A DNA stretch of 64,000 bases from Streptococcus uberis (lineage in GTDB: Bacteria; Bacillota; Bacilli; Lactobacillales; Streptococcaceae), in NCBI RefSeq assembly GCF_900475595.1, contig NZ_LS483397.1, positions 1,893,001-1,957,000 of the forward strand. The letters run 5' to 3'. The notes under the pieces are model-generated. The model was not told the DNA's origin. It worked only from the letters and a program-made list of their open reading frames with translations, and ran no database searches. This document shows positions 54,617-64,000 of this stretch, one piece after another (within the stretch, counting starts at the first letter, position 1; each line of letters starts with the position of its first letter). The translations under genes and the position numbers were made by a program.

Positions 54617-56518
54617 TTAAGATAACTTTCTTCTAGCTTTGCCATTCCCCTCAATATAGACCATGAGAATGGAGATATCCGCTGGGTTTACACCTGAAAT
54701 ACGACTAGCTTGTCCAATCGTTTCAGGATTAATTTTTTTGAATTTTTGACGGGCTTCTGTAGCAATGGAATCAATAGCATCCCAATCAATATTTTTTGGA
54801 ATTTTCTTTTCTTCCATACGCTTCATTTTTGCTACTTGATCTAAAGCTTTATTGATATAACCTTCGTATTTGATTTCTGTTTCTAATAGTTCAATGATTT
54901 TTGGATCTAAAGTTTCAGCAGCCTGTCCAATAAAGGTCACTACTGTTGCATAATCAATTTCAGGTCGTCTCATAAATTCTTTTGCTGTCATTGCATCAGT
55001 AAGTGGTTTAAAACCTAGAGCTTGTACTCGCTCATTGGTTTCCTTAATTGGCTTTAACTTGATACTTTCTAAGCGTCTCATTTCGGTATCAAATTGATTT
55101 TTCTTGATTTGGAAAGTCTCCCATCGTTGATCATCTACAAGCCCAACTGTTCTACCAATTTCCGTTAATCTCATGTCAGCATTATCATGACGTAAAATTA
55201 AGCGGTATTCAGCCCTCGATGTTAGTAAACGATAAGGCTCAAGTGTTCCCTTAGTCACTAAATCATCAATCATAACTCCGATGTAAGCATCACTTCTTTT
55301 GAGAATGAGTTCCGGTTTACCTTGTACTTTCAGAGCAGCATTTATTCCAGCAATTATTCCTTGTCCCGCAGCTTCTTCATAACCAGATGTCCCGTTAGTC
55401 TGACCAGCTGTAAAAAGCCCAGAAATAACTTTGGTCTCAAGCGTTGCGCGTAATTGATGTGGAAGGACGATATCATACTCAATAGCATATCCTGTACGCA
55501 TCATTTCTGCATTTTCCAAACCTTTAATGGAATGTAGAAGTTCTTTTTGAACATCTTCTGGTAAGCTAGTTGAAAGTCCCTGAACATAAACTTCTTCAGT
55601 ATCTCGGCCTTCTGGTTCTAAAAATAACTGATGACGTTCCTTGTCAGCAAATCGCACAATTTTATCTTCAATTGAAGGACAATAACGCGGACCTACACCC
55701 TTAACAATTCCAGAAAACATAGGAGCCCTATAAAGATTTTTAGTGATGATATCATGACTTGTTTGATTAGTATAAGTTAACCAACAAGGGATTTGTTCTT
55801 GTAAATAGTCCTCGTCTTTAGATAAAAATGAAAAATGGTTAGGTTTAGAATCCCCAGGTTGTATCTCCGTCTCATCATAATTGATTGAAGAAGCTTTTAC
55901 GCGAGGTGGGGTTCCAGTTTTAAAGCGACCAATTTCAAGCCCAAGTTTTTTTAAGTTATCTGCCAAAGTTACAGAAGCTAAACTATTGTTAGGACCTGAG
56001 GAATATTTTAATTCACCCAGAATAATTTCACCCCTCAAAGCCGTACCAGTTGTAACAACTACAGCTCTTGCAGAAAATTTTTGACCTGTTGCTGTTAATA
56101 CCCCAACAACTTTACCATCTTCAACTAAGATATCGTCAATTATAGATTGACGGAGAGTCAAATTCTCTTGTTTTTCAACAGTATGCTTCATTTCTCGTGC
56201 ATAGAGATTTTTATCAGCCTGTGCACGTAAAGCTCTCACAGCAGGGCCTTTTCCTATATTCAACATTTTCATTTGAATATAGGTTTTATCAATATTTTTC
56301 CCCATTTCTCCGCCTAATGCATCAATCTCACGTACAACAATCCCTTTTGCAGATCCACCAATGGAAGGGTTACAAGGCATAAAAGCAAGCATGTCTATAT
56401 TAATTGTTGCCAGTAGGGTCTTACATCCCATACGTGCAGCGGCTAAACTAGCCTCAACCCCAGCATGCCCAGCACCGATGACAACGACATCATAATCTTC
56501 TGTAAACTCATGTACCAT
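54617..56518 (-). CDS. mnmG: tRNA uridine-5-carboxymethylaminomethyl synthesis enzyme MnmG (GidA)
   Basis: MnmG with MnmE modifies the wobble uridine of several tRNAs. The 633-residue FAD enzyme has the dinucleotide motif [19 protein letters not shown] (residues about 11-29), [26 protein letters not shown] and the C-terminal MnmE-binding helical domain ending [18 protein letters not shown]. It is preceded by an unusually long leader of about 240 bases with a promoter at 56765-56792 and a parS-like site. Confidence 0.97.
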   Translation of the reverse strand: MVHEFTEDYDVVVIGAGHAGVEASLAAARMGCKTLLATINIDMLAFMPCNPSIGGSAKGIVVREIDALGGEMGKNIDKTYIQMKMLNIGKGPAVRALRAQADKNLYAREMKHTVEKQENLTLRQSIIDDILVEDGKVVGVLTATGQKFSARAVVVTTGTALRGEIILGELKYSSGPNNSLASVTLADNLKKLGLEIGRFKTGTPPRVKASSINYDETEIQPGDSKPNHFSFLSKDEDYLQEQIPCWLTYTNQTSHDIITKNLYRAPMFSGIVKGVGPRYCPSIEDKIVRFADKERHQLFLEPEGRDTEEVYVQGLSTSLPEDVQKELLHSIKGLENAEMMRTGYAIEYDIVLPHQLRATLETKVISGLFTAGQTNGTSGYEEAAGQGIIAGINAALKVQGKPELILKRSDAYIGVMIDDLVTKGTLEPYRLLTSRAEYRLILRHDNADMRLTEIGRTVGLVDDQRWETFQIKKNQFDTEMRRLESIKLKPIKETNERVQALGFKPLTDAMTAKEFMRRPEIDYATVVTFIGQAAETLDPKIIELLETEIKYEGYINKALDQVAKMKRMEEKKIPKNIDWDAIDSIATEARQKFKKINPETIGQASRISGVNPADISILMVYIEGNGKARRKLS

Positions 56519-56580
56519 TCTAACTAACTCTTTCCTTTTCAGATTAACTTTGCCAAATCACAAATGGCAATTAACAAGAT

Positions 56581-56596
56581 AGTTTCACATGAAACA
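56581..56596. other. parS-like ParB-binding site upstream of mnmG
   Basis: The plus-strand 16-mer AGTTTCACATGAAACA matches the parS consensus TGTTTCACGTGAAACA at 14 of 16 positions and is intergenic, 63 bp upstream of the mnmG start. Confidence 0.6.
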
Positions 56597-56642
56597 ATCT
56601 CACGTTAAATTTTAATAATTGCTGATTTTGTAAAAAATTTCC

Positions 56643-56744
56643 TTAATACCAGAAAATCTTATCTATGCCATATAAAACAAAAATAGCCAAAACCCTCGAA
56701 AATTGTACGCCAAAAGACCTACAATTCCCATGAGCTTTGACCAT
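56643..56744 (-). other. leader ORFs upstream of mnmG (33 codons, with a 22-codon ORF in another frame)
   Basis: Shortly after the mnmG promoter two overlapping frames are open. One starts with ATG at 56744 (MVKAHGNCRSFGVQFSRV, 33 residues, stop 56643-56645). The other starts with ATG at 56731 and spans 22 residues (LLAYNFRGFWLF in its centre, very hydrophobic, stop 56663-56665). No clear ribosome binding site precedes either. They may be small membrane or leader peptides, or chance open frames in a structured leader. Confidence 0.3.
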
Positions 56745-56764
56745 CATCGAAATATGCTACTAAT

Positions 56765-56792
56765 ATTTTATCAAACTAGATTTTATTGTCAA
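56765..56792 (-). promoter_or_regulatory. mnmG promoter
   Basis: On the minus strand a perfect -35 TTGACA (56787-56792), 16-base spacer and -10 TAAAAT (56765-56770). It implies a leader of about 240 bases before mnmG. Confidence 0.72.
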
Positions 56793-56816
56793 TGGGAATT
56801 TTTTTGAAAGTTGTCA

Positions 56817-56844
56817 ACCTTATTTACATCATTGTAAATAAGAT
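56817..56844 (-). terminator. hairpin after mnmA
   Basis: A perfect 10-bp stem CTTATTTACA/TGTAAATAAG with a 4-base loop lies about 30 bp after the mnmA stop. No long T-run follows, so termination efficiency is uncertain. Confidence 0.45.
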
Positions 56845-56872
56845 GTAAATATCCTTTTCCTCAAATCTGATT

Positions 56873-58015
<1,143 letters not shown>

Positions 58016-58023
58016 TTAACGTA

Positions 58024-58078
58024 CGATTTGAAGGTCGTCGTTTTCAAAAGTCGATTTGAAGGTCGATTTTGAAGCGTC
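58024..58078. repeat. short tandem-like repeats in the mnmA leader
   Basis: CGATTTGAAGGTCG occurs at 58024-58037 and 58052-58065, 28 bp apart, and a diverged third unit CGATTTTGAAGCGTC follows at 58064-58078. They lie in the untranslated leader of mnmA. Confidence 0.6.
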
Positions 58079-58094
58079 TTTTGACGCAAGAACT

Positions 58095-58123
58095 ATTATA
58101 ACAATTAATCCAATGATTTCCAA
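58095..58123 (-). promoter_or_regulatory. mnmA promoter
   Basis: On the minus strand -35 TTGGAA (58118-58123), 17-base spacer with TGt extension and -10 TATAAT (58095-58100). A GCGTC-TTTT-GACGC hairpin (58074-58087) would begin the transcript. Confidence 0.72.
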
Positions 58124-58200
58124 TATTTACTATTTCTAATAATTCCATTTCTTCATCATTTTGATATAATGAGATGAAGATACTAAACATGGGAGCTTTT

Positions 58201-58872
58201 ATGAAAACACTAAAATTTCAATCTGTTTTTGACATCATTGGTCCAGTAATGATTGGACCGTCAAGCAGCCATACTGCTGGCGCTGTTAGAATTGGAAAGG
58301 TCGTCCATTCCATTTTTGGACAGATTCCAGATGAGGTGACTTTTCATCTCTACAATTCATTTGCGAAAACTTATCAAGGTCATGGTACTGATAAAGCACT
58401 TGTAGCTGGTATCATGGGCTTTGATACAGATAATCCTGATATCAAAAATTCCTTAGAAATTGCACATCAAAAAGGAATAAAAATTTACTGGGATATTTTA
58501 AAAGATAGTAATGCACCCCATCCTAATACTGTAAAAATTACAGTTAAAAAAGGTGATAAATCGATGAGTATTACAGGCATTTCCATTGGTGGTGGAAATA
58601 TTCAAGTAACTGAGCTAAATGGATTCTCTGTCTCATTATCAATGAATACACCAACATTAATTATAGTACACCAAGATATTCCGGGAATGATTGCGAAAGT
58701 AACTGACATACTTTCCGCAAATGATATCAATATTGCTCAAATGAACGTTACACGTGAAAGTGCTGGCGAAAAGGCCATTATGATTATAGAAGTTGATTCA
58801 CGCAACTGTCAAGATGCTGTAAATCAAATAGAGCGTATTCCTAATTTACACAATGTCAATTTCTTTGACTAG
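58201..58872 (+). CDS. sdaAB: L-serine dehydratase, beta subunit (iron-sulfur dependent)
   Basis: I start at the ATG at 58201 (MKTLKFQSVFDIIGPVMIGP) with GGGAG upstream; a reading from 58174 adds nine residues across the RBS. The 223-residue subunit has the SDH-beta motif PSSSHTAGAVRIGKV (about 19-33). The C-terminal ACT domain (about 148-220, LIIVHQDIPGMIAKVTDILS) is a likely regulatory serine-binding part. With SdaAA it deaminates serine to pyruvate and ammonia. The next gene lies 11 bp away. Confidence 0.95.
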   Translation: MKTLKFQSVFDIIGPVMIGPSSSHTAGAVRIGKVVHSIFGQIPDEVTFHLYNSFAKTYQGHGTDKALVAGIMGFDTDNPDIKNSLEIAHQKGIKIYWDILKDSNAPHPNTVKITVKKGDKSMSITGISIGGGNIQVTELNGFSVSLSMNTPTLIIVHQDIPGMIAKVTDILSANDINIAQMNVTRESAGEKAIMIIEVDSRNCQDAVNQIERIPNLHNVNFFD

Positions 58873-58883
58873 AAGGATGAAAA

Positions 58884-59756
58884 ATGTTTTATACAATTGA
58901 AGAACTTGTCAATCAAGCTGTTGAAAAACACAATGGCAGTATTGCTGATTTGATGGTTGCCACAGAGATGGAAACTTCTGGAAGAAGTCGTGAAGATATC
59001 CGAGAAATTATGTCACGTAATTTACAAGTTATGAAAGAATCTGTTGTCAACGGATTGACAGCAGATAAATCCATCAGTGGCTTAACTGGTGGTGATGCAC
59101 TAAAAATGGATACCTATCTAAAATCAGGTAATACCTTATCAGATACAACAATCCTTTCAGCTGTAAGAAATGCAATGGCTGTCAATGAATTGAATGCCAA
59201 AATGGGACTTGTTTGTGCAACTCCAACAGCTGGAAGTGCTGGTTGTTTACCAGCAGTTTTATCTACAGCTATAGATAAATTACAGTTAAATAATGATCAA
59301 CAACTTGACTTCCTCTTTACAGCAGGAGCTTTTGGACTAGTTATTGGAAATAATGCATCAATTTCAGGAGCTGAAGGCGGATGTCAAGCTGAAGTAGGTT
59401 CTGCTTCTGCTATGAGCGCTGCCGCACTAGTTATGGCTGCTGGTGGAACTGCTTTTCAAGCAAGTCAAGCTGTAGCTTTTGTTATCAAAAATATGCTAGG
59501 ACTTATATGTGATCCTGTTGCTGGATTAGTTGAAGTGCCATGTGTCAAAAGAAATGCTCTTGGATCAAGTTTTGCAATGGTTGCTGCAGATATGGCTCTT
59601 GCTGGAATCGAATCACAGATTCCCGTTGATGAAGTCATTGATGCCATGTATCAAGTGGGATCTGCTTTACCTACAGCCTTTAGAGAAACAGCTGAAGGCG
59701 GTTTAGCAACAACTCCAACCGGAAAACGATTTAGTAAAGAAATTTTCGGAGAGTAA
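58884..59756 (+). CDS. sdaAA: L-serine dehydratase, alpha subunit (iron-sulfur dependent)
   Basis: The 290-residue catalytic subunit has the family signatures CATPTAGSAGCLPAVL (near residue 113), GAEGGCQAEVGSASAMSAAA and CDPVAGLVEVPCVKRNALG, containing the cysteines that bind the [4Fe-4S] cluster. The serine-binding and elimination chemistry uses this cluster in place of pyridoxal phosphate. It follows sdaAB by 11 bp with the RBS AAGGATG, and a HAD gene follows 5 bp later. Confidence 0.95.
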   Translation: MFYTIEELVNQAVEKHNGSIADLMVATEMETSGRSREDIREIMSRNLQVMKESVVNGLTADKSISGLTGGDALKMDTYLKSGNTLSDTTILSAVRNAMAVNELNAKMGLVCATPTAGSAGCLPAVLSTAIDKLQLNNDQQLDFLFTAGAFGLVIGNNASISGAEGGCQAEVGSASAMSAAALVMAAGGTAFQASQAVAFVIKNMLGLICDPVAGLVEVPCVKRNALGSSFAMVAADMALAGIESQIPVDEVIDAMYQVGSALPTAFRETAEGGLATTPTGKRFSKEIFGE

Positions 59757-59761
59757 CCTAT

Positions 59762-60406
59762 ATGAAAGCTATATTTTTTGATTTAGATGGTACATTAGTT
59801 GATTCCAGTCAGGGAATATTAAATGCTTTTAAATTCTCATTTGACCAATTAAATCATGATTGTCCCAGTATAGAGGTATTATCTAACTATATCGGACCTC
59901 CTTTAGAAACAACATTTTCCAATTTTTTCTCTGACAAATTGAAAGTTGAAAAAGCCATTTCCTACTTTAGAGAGTACTATAAAGACCAAGGCGTTTATCA
60001 AGTTCAACTATACCAGGATATTGAATCGGTATTACACACTTTGAATCAAAATAGTCTTCAGTTATTTGTTACCACTAGTAAATATGAACCAATGGCAAAA
60101 CAAATGCTAAAAAATTTAAAAGTTGATCATTATTTTAAAGGTATTTATGGGTCTACAGCAGACCGTTTTTTGAAAGCAGAAGTTATCAAAACTTGTATTG
60201 AAGAAAATAATCTGGATACAATGTATTGCACAATTATTGGTGATACTAAATATGACATGATAGGGGGAAAGTTAACTTCTATCAACACATTAGGTGTTAC
60301 CTGGGGATTTGGTTCTAAAAATGACTTAATTGATTGTAAGCCTAATTTTATAGCAAATAAACCATTTGATTTACTAGATATTTTAATAAAAAAAAGCATA
60401 TCTTAA
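59762..60406 (+). CDS. HAD-family phosphatase (phosphoglycolate phosphatase-like)
   Basis: The 214-residue protein has the HAD motif I DLDGTLVDSSQGI (residues 7-19), motif II VTTSKYEP and motif IV GDTKYDMIGGK. A helical cap domain of the Gph/PGMB type lies in residues 20-85. It hydrolyses small phosphomonoesters; the natural substrate is not identifiable. It is the last gene of the sdaAB-sdaAA unit, 5 bp after sdaAA. Its stop codon lies inside a perfect terminator palindrome. Confidence 0.88.
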   Translation: MKAIFFDLDGTLVDSSQGILNAFKFSFDQLNHDCPSIEVLSNYIGPPLETTFSNFFSDKLKVEKAISYFREYYKDQGVYQVQLYQDIESVLHTLNQNSLQLFVTTSKYEPMAKQMLKNLKVDHYFKGIYGSTADRFLKAEVIKTCIEENNLDTMYCTIIGDTKYDMIGGKLTSINTLGVTWGFGSKNDLIDCKPNFIANKPFDLLDILIKKSIS

Positions 60407-60420
60407 GATATGCTTTTTTT
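60389..60420. terminator. bidirectional terminator
   Basis: A perfect palindrome AAAAAGCATATCTTA/TAAGATATGCTTTTT separates the HAD gene from the convergent secreted protein gene. Confidence 0.88.
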
Positions 60421-61069
60421 AATAACCCCAAGCTGATAAGCCTTGTGCATTATATGCTGAAATAGCAGAATTGATTTGATCTTGTACAGTTGCAGTTGAA
60501 CCCCATCCTGGCATTGTTTGAAACAAACCAGAGGCACCAGATGCATTACTTACATATGGGTTACCGTTTGATTCGCGAGCAATAATAGCTTCCCAAGTTG
60601 ATTGAGGAACACCTGTTGCTGCAGCCATTTGAGCAGCAGCCTGACTACCAATAGCTCCGGCAGTATTTCCATTTGATTGATAATAAGTTACTGGAGTTGC
60701 AGCATATTGAGTTGTTGGAACACTAGGCTGAGCTGGTACAACCTGTTGTGCAACCTCAGTTGAAGGTGTCGGTGTTGGTTGAGCAACCTGTTCTACAGGT
60801 ACTGATTGAGTAGCCACTGAAGTATCAGGTGTAGCTTGTTCTTGACTTGAAGAACTTTGTTCTGTTGATGCTTCAACTTTTTGAGTTGAAGATGATGTTG
60901 ATTGTGATTTTGTTACATTTTTAACAACTTTAGATTCTGATTTTTTAGCATATGATTCTGTATCTACTTTCTTACTTGAAAAAGCAAAAACAAGAGCTAA
61001 CAATGCCACTGCAAATCCCAAAATTCCAAAGCTAATATAACGTTTTTTAAAATTTTCTTTTCTAATCAT
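60419..61069 (-). CDS. secreted muralytic-like protein (transglycosylase/Apf-type domain)
   Basis: I start at the ATG at 61067-61069 ([18 protein letters not shown]) with AGAGG upstream; an ATG ten codons earlier has no RBS and adds an untypical charged stretch. The 216-residue protein has a membrane/signal segment (about 12-32) and a Ser/Thr/Pro/Gln-rich linker (about 45-130). Its C-terminal SLT-like domain (about 145-216) contains [20 protein letters not shown] and [10 protein letters not shown]. The E in ARESNG matches the catalytic glutamate of lytic transglycosylase-like proteins. It probably acts on the cell wall. No WalR box is evident. Confidence 0.82.
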   Translation of the reverse strand: MIRKENFKKRYISFGILGFAVALLALVFAFSSKKVDTESYAKKSESKVVKNVTKSQSTSSSTQKVEASTEQSSSSQEQATPDTSVATQSVPVEQVAQPTPTPSTEVAQQVVPAQPSVPTTQYAATPVTYYQSNGNTAGAIGSQAAAQMAAATGVPQSTWEAIIARESNGNPYVSNASGASGLFQTMPGWGSTATVQDQINSAISAYNAQGLSAWGY

Positions 61070-61213
61070 AAATATACCTCTTTTTTCTCCAGATACCATA
61101 ATAACTAAAATATGTTACTTGAAGATAGAAGTTGTATTAAAAATATTACAGGTAGATTTATTTTATAAGAAATTCTGAACATTTTTTGAAATTAAAACGT
61201 TTACCCACTACAT

Positions 61214-62020
61214 TTAGTTTGAAATTGGGCTTTTTAATAAAAATAGTACAACACCTAATATCAGAACAAGATTTACTGCAATTGTATCTTTAAGACGCCA
61301 ATCCAAAATACGATACTTTGTACGTCCTTCTCCACCTTGATAACCCCTAGCTTCCATAGCTATAGCTAGCGAATCGGCACGCTTAAAACTAGAGGCAAAT
61401 AAGGGAATTAATATAGGAATTATTGATTTTACTTTTTGAACCAAGTTCCCCTCACCAAAATCAACTCCCCTAGCCTTTTGAGCATTCATAATACGTGTCG
61501 TATCATCCATTAAGGTAGGTACAAAACGGAGGCTCAATGAAAGCATTAATCCAATTTCATGAGCAGGAACTTTAAAAATAACTAAGGGCTTCAATAGTGA
61601 CTCCACAGCATCTGATAGACTTAGCGGTGTTGTCGTCAAAGTCAGTAACGTAGAGAAAAAAATTATTAAAACAAATCTCATAAAGATTAACAAGGCTTGG
61701 CTTAATCCCACATTTGTAACTTTAAGAATCCAAAATTGAAATAAGGTATTTCCTTCACTGTTAAAAAACATTTGAAAAAGGGTTGTGAATAAAATAATTC
61801 CAATCATTGGCTTTAAACCATTTAAAAAGAAAGAAAGTTTTATATGTGATAAAAAGACAATTATCATTGTAAATACTAACATGATAAGATTTGTTACCAA
61901 GTTATTAGCCCAAAAAATAATGATAATATAAATAATCATTGCAAGAAGCTTACTTCTTGGATCCAACCTATGGATAAGGGAATCACCAGGAATGTAACGT
62001 CCCAAAATTAATTTATCCAT
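61214..62020 (-). CDS. ecfT: ECF transporter transmembrane subunit EcfT
   Basis: EcfT couples the two ATPases to exchangeable substrate-binding S components for vitamins or metals. The 268-residue membrane protein has about five membrane segments and the two cytoplasmic coupling helices with the A-R-G motifs ([11 protein letters not shown], and [10 protein letters not shown] near residue 218). It starts [20 protein letters not shown]. It overlaps ecfA2 by 8 bp. No S component is next to it, as for shared (group II) ECF modules. Confidence 0.94.
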   Translation of the reverse strand: MDKLILGRYIPGDSLIHRLDPRSKLLAMIIYIIIIFWANNLVTNLIMLVFTMIIVFLSHIKLSFFLNGLKPMIGIILFTTLFQMFFNSEGNTLFQFWILKVTNVGLSQALLIFMRFVLIIFFSTLLTLTTTPLSLSDAVESLLKPLVIFKVPAHEIGLMLSLSLRFVPTLMDDTTRIMNAQKARGVDFGEGNLVQKVKSIIPILIPLFASSFKRADSLAIAMEARGYQGGEGRTKYRILDWRLKDTIAVNLVLILGVVLFLLKSPISN

Positions 62021-62855
62021 GCTTTATATCCTCTCTCAGCTCACTTAGAGTAATTGGTAAGCGGGAAAAATGTAATCCTTTTTTGGCAAGGCTCTGAGCA
62101 AATTTTGTAATTTTTGGGACACCTAATTGTTTTTCTTCCAACAAATCAACCTCTTGAAAGACATCACTTGGCTTTCCTGATAAAACAAGAGAGCCTGCCT
62201 CTAAAACATAAACATAATCAGCATAATTAGCCACATCATCCATTAAATGTGTAACTAATACGATAGTCATTCCGTCATGATGTAGTTGTTTAAACAAAGT
62301 CATCAATTCACGTCTTCCTTTTGGATCTAAACCAGCAGTTGGTTCATCTAAAACAAGCACTTTAGGTTCCATAGCCAAAATACCTGCAATGGCTACTCTC
62401 CTCATTTGTCCACCAGAAAGCTCAAAGGGATTCTTTTCAAATAACTCTTCCGCTATACCTACCAAATTCAATTTTTCACGCGCAATTTTTTCAGCCTTTT
62501 CTTTAGAAACACCAAAATTTTGAGGTCCAAATGCAACATCTTTTAAGACTGTTTCTTCAAAAAGTTGACTTTCTGGGAATTGAAAAACGAGCCCTACTGT
62601 TTTTCGAATTGATTTAATATCTTTATTTTTGGACTGATTTGTGATGCTTTGCCCATCAACAATGACTTCTCCAGAAGTTGGTATTAAAAGACCATTTAAG
62701 AGTTGCATAATTGTTGATTTACCAGAACCAGTATGTCCAATAAAAGCAGTATATGAACCATCTTCAATATCTAATGTCACATCAAAAAGGGCACGTCCTT
62801 CAAAGGGTGTCCCTGCTTGATAAGTATAGCTCACTTTTTGGAAATGAATTGCCAT
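62013..62855 (-). CDS. ecfA2: ECF transporter ATPase EcfA2
   Basis: The 280-residue ABC ATPase has Walker [10 protein letters not shown] (about 37-45), Q-loop [14 protein letters not shown], signature [13 protein letters not shown], Walker [16 protein letters not shown] and the switch histidine VTHLMDD. With EcfA1 it powers EcfT. It overlaps ecfA1 by 25 bp and ecfT by 8 bp, showing a tightly coupled operon. Confidence 0.95.
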   Translation of the reverse strand: MAIHFQKVSYTYQAGTPFEGRALFDVTLDIEDGSYTAFIGHTGSGKSTIMQLLNGLLIPTSGEVIVDGQSITNQSKNKDIKSIRKTVGLVFQFPESQLFEETVLKDVAFGPQNFGVSKEKAEKIAREKLNLVGIAEELFEKNPFELSGGQMRRVAIAGILAMEPKVLVLDEPTAGLDPKGRRELMTLFKQLHHDGMTIVLVTHLMDDVANYADYVYVLEAGSLVLSGKPSDVFQEVDLLEEKQLGVPKITKFAQSLAKKGLHFSRLPITLSELREDIKHG

Positions 62856-63670
62856 AACTGATTCTCTAATTCCTTTTCTGTTAAATAATCTTCCTCCAGA
62901 TTAAAACCGTCTTCTCTGAATGCATTAATCAAGGATGTTGTAAATGGGATATCTAATCCTAATTGTAAGATTTCATTTCCTCTTGCGAAAAGTTCTCTGG
63001 GAGTCGAACTTGACTCAACTTGACCATTTTTCATTACAAGAACACGATCACTTAGTGCGACTTCATCCAAATCATGAGTAATAGATATAACTGTTAATTG
63101 ATAGTCTTCTCGAATTGACCTTATTGTATTAATCAACTCTAATCTACCTTTTGGATCTAGCATACTAGTGGCTTCATCAAGAACTATAATCATTGGACGC
63201 AAAGCAACTGCACCTGCGATTGCAACTCTTTGTTTTTGTCCCCCAGACAATCGAGCTGGTTCACGCGTTTTAAATGCAGACATACCAACTAAATTAAGAG
63301 CCTCGTCTACACGCTCTTTCATCTGACTATGTTCAACACCTTTATTTTCTAATCCAAAAGCAACATCGTCTTCAACAGTAGCTCCAACAAATTGGTTATC
63401 TGGATTTTGAAATACCATTCCAATTTTTTGTCTGATATCCCAAACATTTTTTTCAGTTAATAGTTCACCATCAACTATAATATTTCCAGATTCCGGAACC
63501 AGTAATCCATTTAATAATCTGACTGAAGTCGATTTTCCTGAGCCATTATGACCAATGATTGATAACCACTCTCCTTGTTTCACGTGAAACGTGACATCTT
63601 TTAAAGTATAATTATCTTGATCTGTATGATATTTAAAACTAACGTTTTTGACCTCAATAATATTTGCCAT
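62831..63670 (-). CDS. ecfA1: ECF transporter ATPase EcfA1
   Basis: The 279-residue ABC ATPase has Walker [10 protein letters not shown] (about 39-47), Q-loop [14 protein letters not shown], signature [19 protein letters not shown], Walker [16 protein letters not shown] and switch SITHDLDE. It is the first ATPase gene of the ecfA1-ecfA2-ecfT unit and begins 2 bp after the pgsA stop. Codons at 63576-63591 contain a parS-like sequence, so its coding sequence doubles as a chromosomal site. Confidence 0.95.
   Translation of the reverse strand: MANIIEVKNVSFKYHTDQDNYTLKDVTFHVKQGEWLSIIGHNGSGKSTSVRLLNGLLVPESGNIIVDGELLTEKNVWDIRQKIGMVFQNPDNQFVGATVEDDVAFGLENKGVEHSQMKERVDEALNLVGMSAFKTREPARLSGGQKQRVAIAGAVALRPMIIVLDEATSMLDPKGRLELINTIRSIREDYQLTVISITHDLDEVALSDRVLVMKNGQVESSSTPRELFARGNEILQLGLDIPFTTSLINAFREDGFNLEEDYLTEKELENQLWQFISKK
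63576..63591. other. parS-like ParB-binding site inside ecfA1
   Basis: The plus-strand 16-mer TGTTTCACGTGAAACG differs from the parS consensus only at the last base. It is the best of the three sites and the nearest to the right edge, the expected origin-proximal side. Confidence 0.8.
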
Positions 63671-63672
63671 TG

Positions 63673-64000
63673 TTATTTAAAGGTATCTTTAAAAAGAAAA
63701 CCTGCTCCTTTGAAGTAATCATATCCTGAATAAATGGTGAAGAATAAAGCAATATAAAGGAAAATATTACCTATCAAAGTCAAATGACAAAAAAGAAAAA
63801 TAATTGAAAACATTTGTGAAACTGTTTTTATTTTCCCTGGCATTGCTGCTGCTAAAATCTCCCCACCTGATTCAACTAGAAGCAGTCTCAAGCCAGTAAC
63901 AGCTAACTCACGACAAATAATAATAGCTGCTATCCAAGCAGGCACTAAATCCGCTCCAACTAACATGATAAAAGCACTCATAACCAGCATTTTATCAGCT
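63673..64000 (-). CDS. pgsA: CDP-diacylglycerol-glycerol-3-phosphate 3-phosphatidyltransferase, C-terminal part (N-terminus beyond window)
   Basis: The frame runs from the right edge to the stop at 63673-63675 and encodes about 108 C-terminal residues. It starts ADKMLVMSAFIMLVGADLVP, the end of the CDP-alcohol phosphotransferase motif, and continues with ICRELAVTGLRLLLVESGG. Membrane segments then run to the end. PgsA makes phosphatidylglycerol phosphate. The N-terminus with the start of the DG-x2-AR motif lies beyond 64000. It is immediately upstream of ecfA1, as in other streptococci. Confidence 0.92.
   Translation of the reverse strand, partial: ADKMLVMSAFIMLVGADLVPAWIAAIIICRELAVTGLRLLLVESGGEILAAAMPGKIKTVSQMFSIIFLFCHLTLIGNIFLYIALFFTIYSGYDYFKGAGFLFKDTFK

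Noticed and set aside
56666..56734. 22-codon plus-strand ORF (MPYKTKIAKTLENC...) in the mnmG leader
   Set aside because: No ribosome binding site, opposite to the transcribed leader, and short enough to be chance.
58744..58760. CACGTGAAAG sequence in sdaAB resembling parS
   Set aside because: Four mismatches, including both outer arms.
61070..61213. WalR box upstream of the secreted muralytic-like protein
   Set aside because: One half-site TGTAAT is present but the second half at the correct spacing does not match.

Overview
The window is a chromosomal segment of a low-GC streptococcus of the pyogenic group, very probably Streptococcus uberis. The best species marker is the 286-codon gene at 14891-15751. 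Its product has the two-domain streptokinase-like fold and the N-terminus of the S. uberis plasminogen activator PauA. Gene order (nrdD, ireB/ruvX, spx, recA, cinA, tag, ruvA, lmrP, mutL, mutS, argR/argS, hisS/aspS, rpmF/rpmG, rpsD, dnaB, rplI, gdpP, mnmG, mnmA, sdaAB/AA, ecf genes, pgsA) is that of the origin-proximal end of pyogenic streptococcal chromosomes. Three ParB-site (parS)-like 16-mers, in hisS, upstream of mnmG and in ecfA1, support an origin-proximal location.

Layout. 1-5 kb: a cut-off Gfo/Idh oxidoreductase, a 49-aa protein, anaerobic ribonucleotide reductase nrdD behind two tandem NrdR boxes, and a polytopic membrane protein. 5-19 kb: DNA repair and stress genes on the minus strand, interrupted between mutL and mutS by two plus-strand genes, a secreted coiled-coil protein and pauA. 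19-28 kb: argR/argS, a hisS and aspS block with three tandem YitT-family membrane proteins, and rpmF-rpmG. 28-32 kb: a Nudix hydrolase, a decayed HTH gene, the polyprenyl-phosphate transporter popT and a large GAF/PucR-type regulator. 32.5-41.3 kb: a six-gene minus-strand operon encoding a complete fatty-acid or short-chain acyl-CoA beta-oxidation set, unusual for a streptococcus. 41.4-43.1 kb: an arsR/permease/thioredoxin operon. 43.2-49.1 kb: a Nudix gene, a PadR-DUF1700-DUF4097 envelope operon, and a YhgE/Pip transporter with a divergent TetR regulator. 49.5-64 kb: housekeeping genes (rpsD, veg, dnaB, rplI, gdpP, mnmG, mnmA, sdaAB-sdaAA, a HAD phosphatase, a secreted muralytic-like protein, ecfT-ecfA2-ecfA1, and pgsA running off the edge).

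How the genes work together. The recombination, mismatch-repair and competence genes (recA, cinA, ruvA, mutL, mutS) form an ancient block; cinA has a candidate competence (cin) box. The beta-oxidation operon would activate a fatty acid with an AMP-forming ligase or a CoA-transferase, then oxidise, hydrate, dehydrogenate and thiolyse it. No electron-transfer flavoprotein gene is in the window. The downstream GAF/PucR protein is the likely regulator. PauA, which activates host plasminogen, together with a fatty-acid pathway would suit growth in milk, but that link is inference.

I see no insertion sequences, prophage genes, tRNA or rRNA genes or CRISPR arrays. Decayed material is limited to a frameshifted HTH gene (28.6-29.2 kb), a GNAT C-terminal remnant (27.9 kb), an open stretch between recA and spxA, and a broken small ORF at 49.2-49.4 kb.
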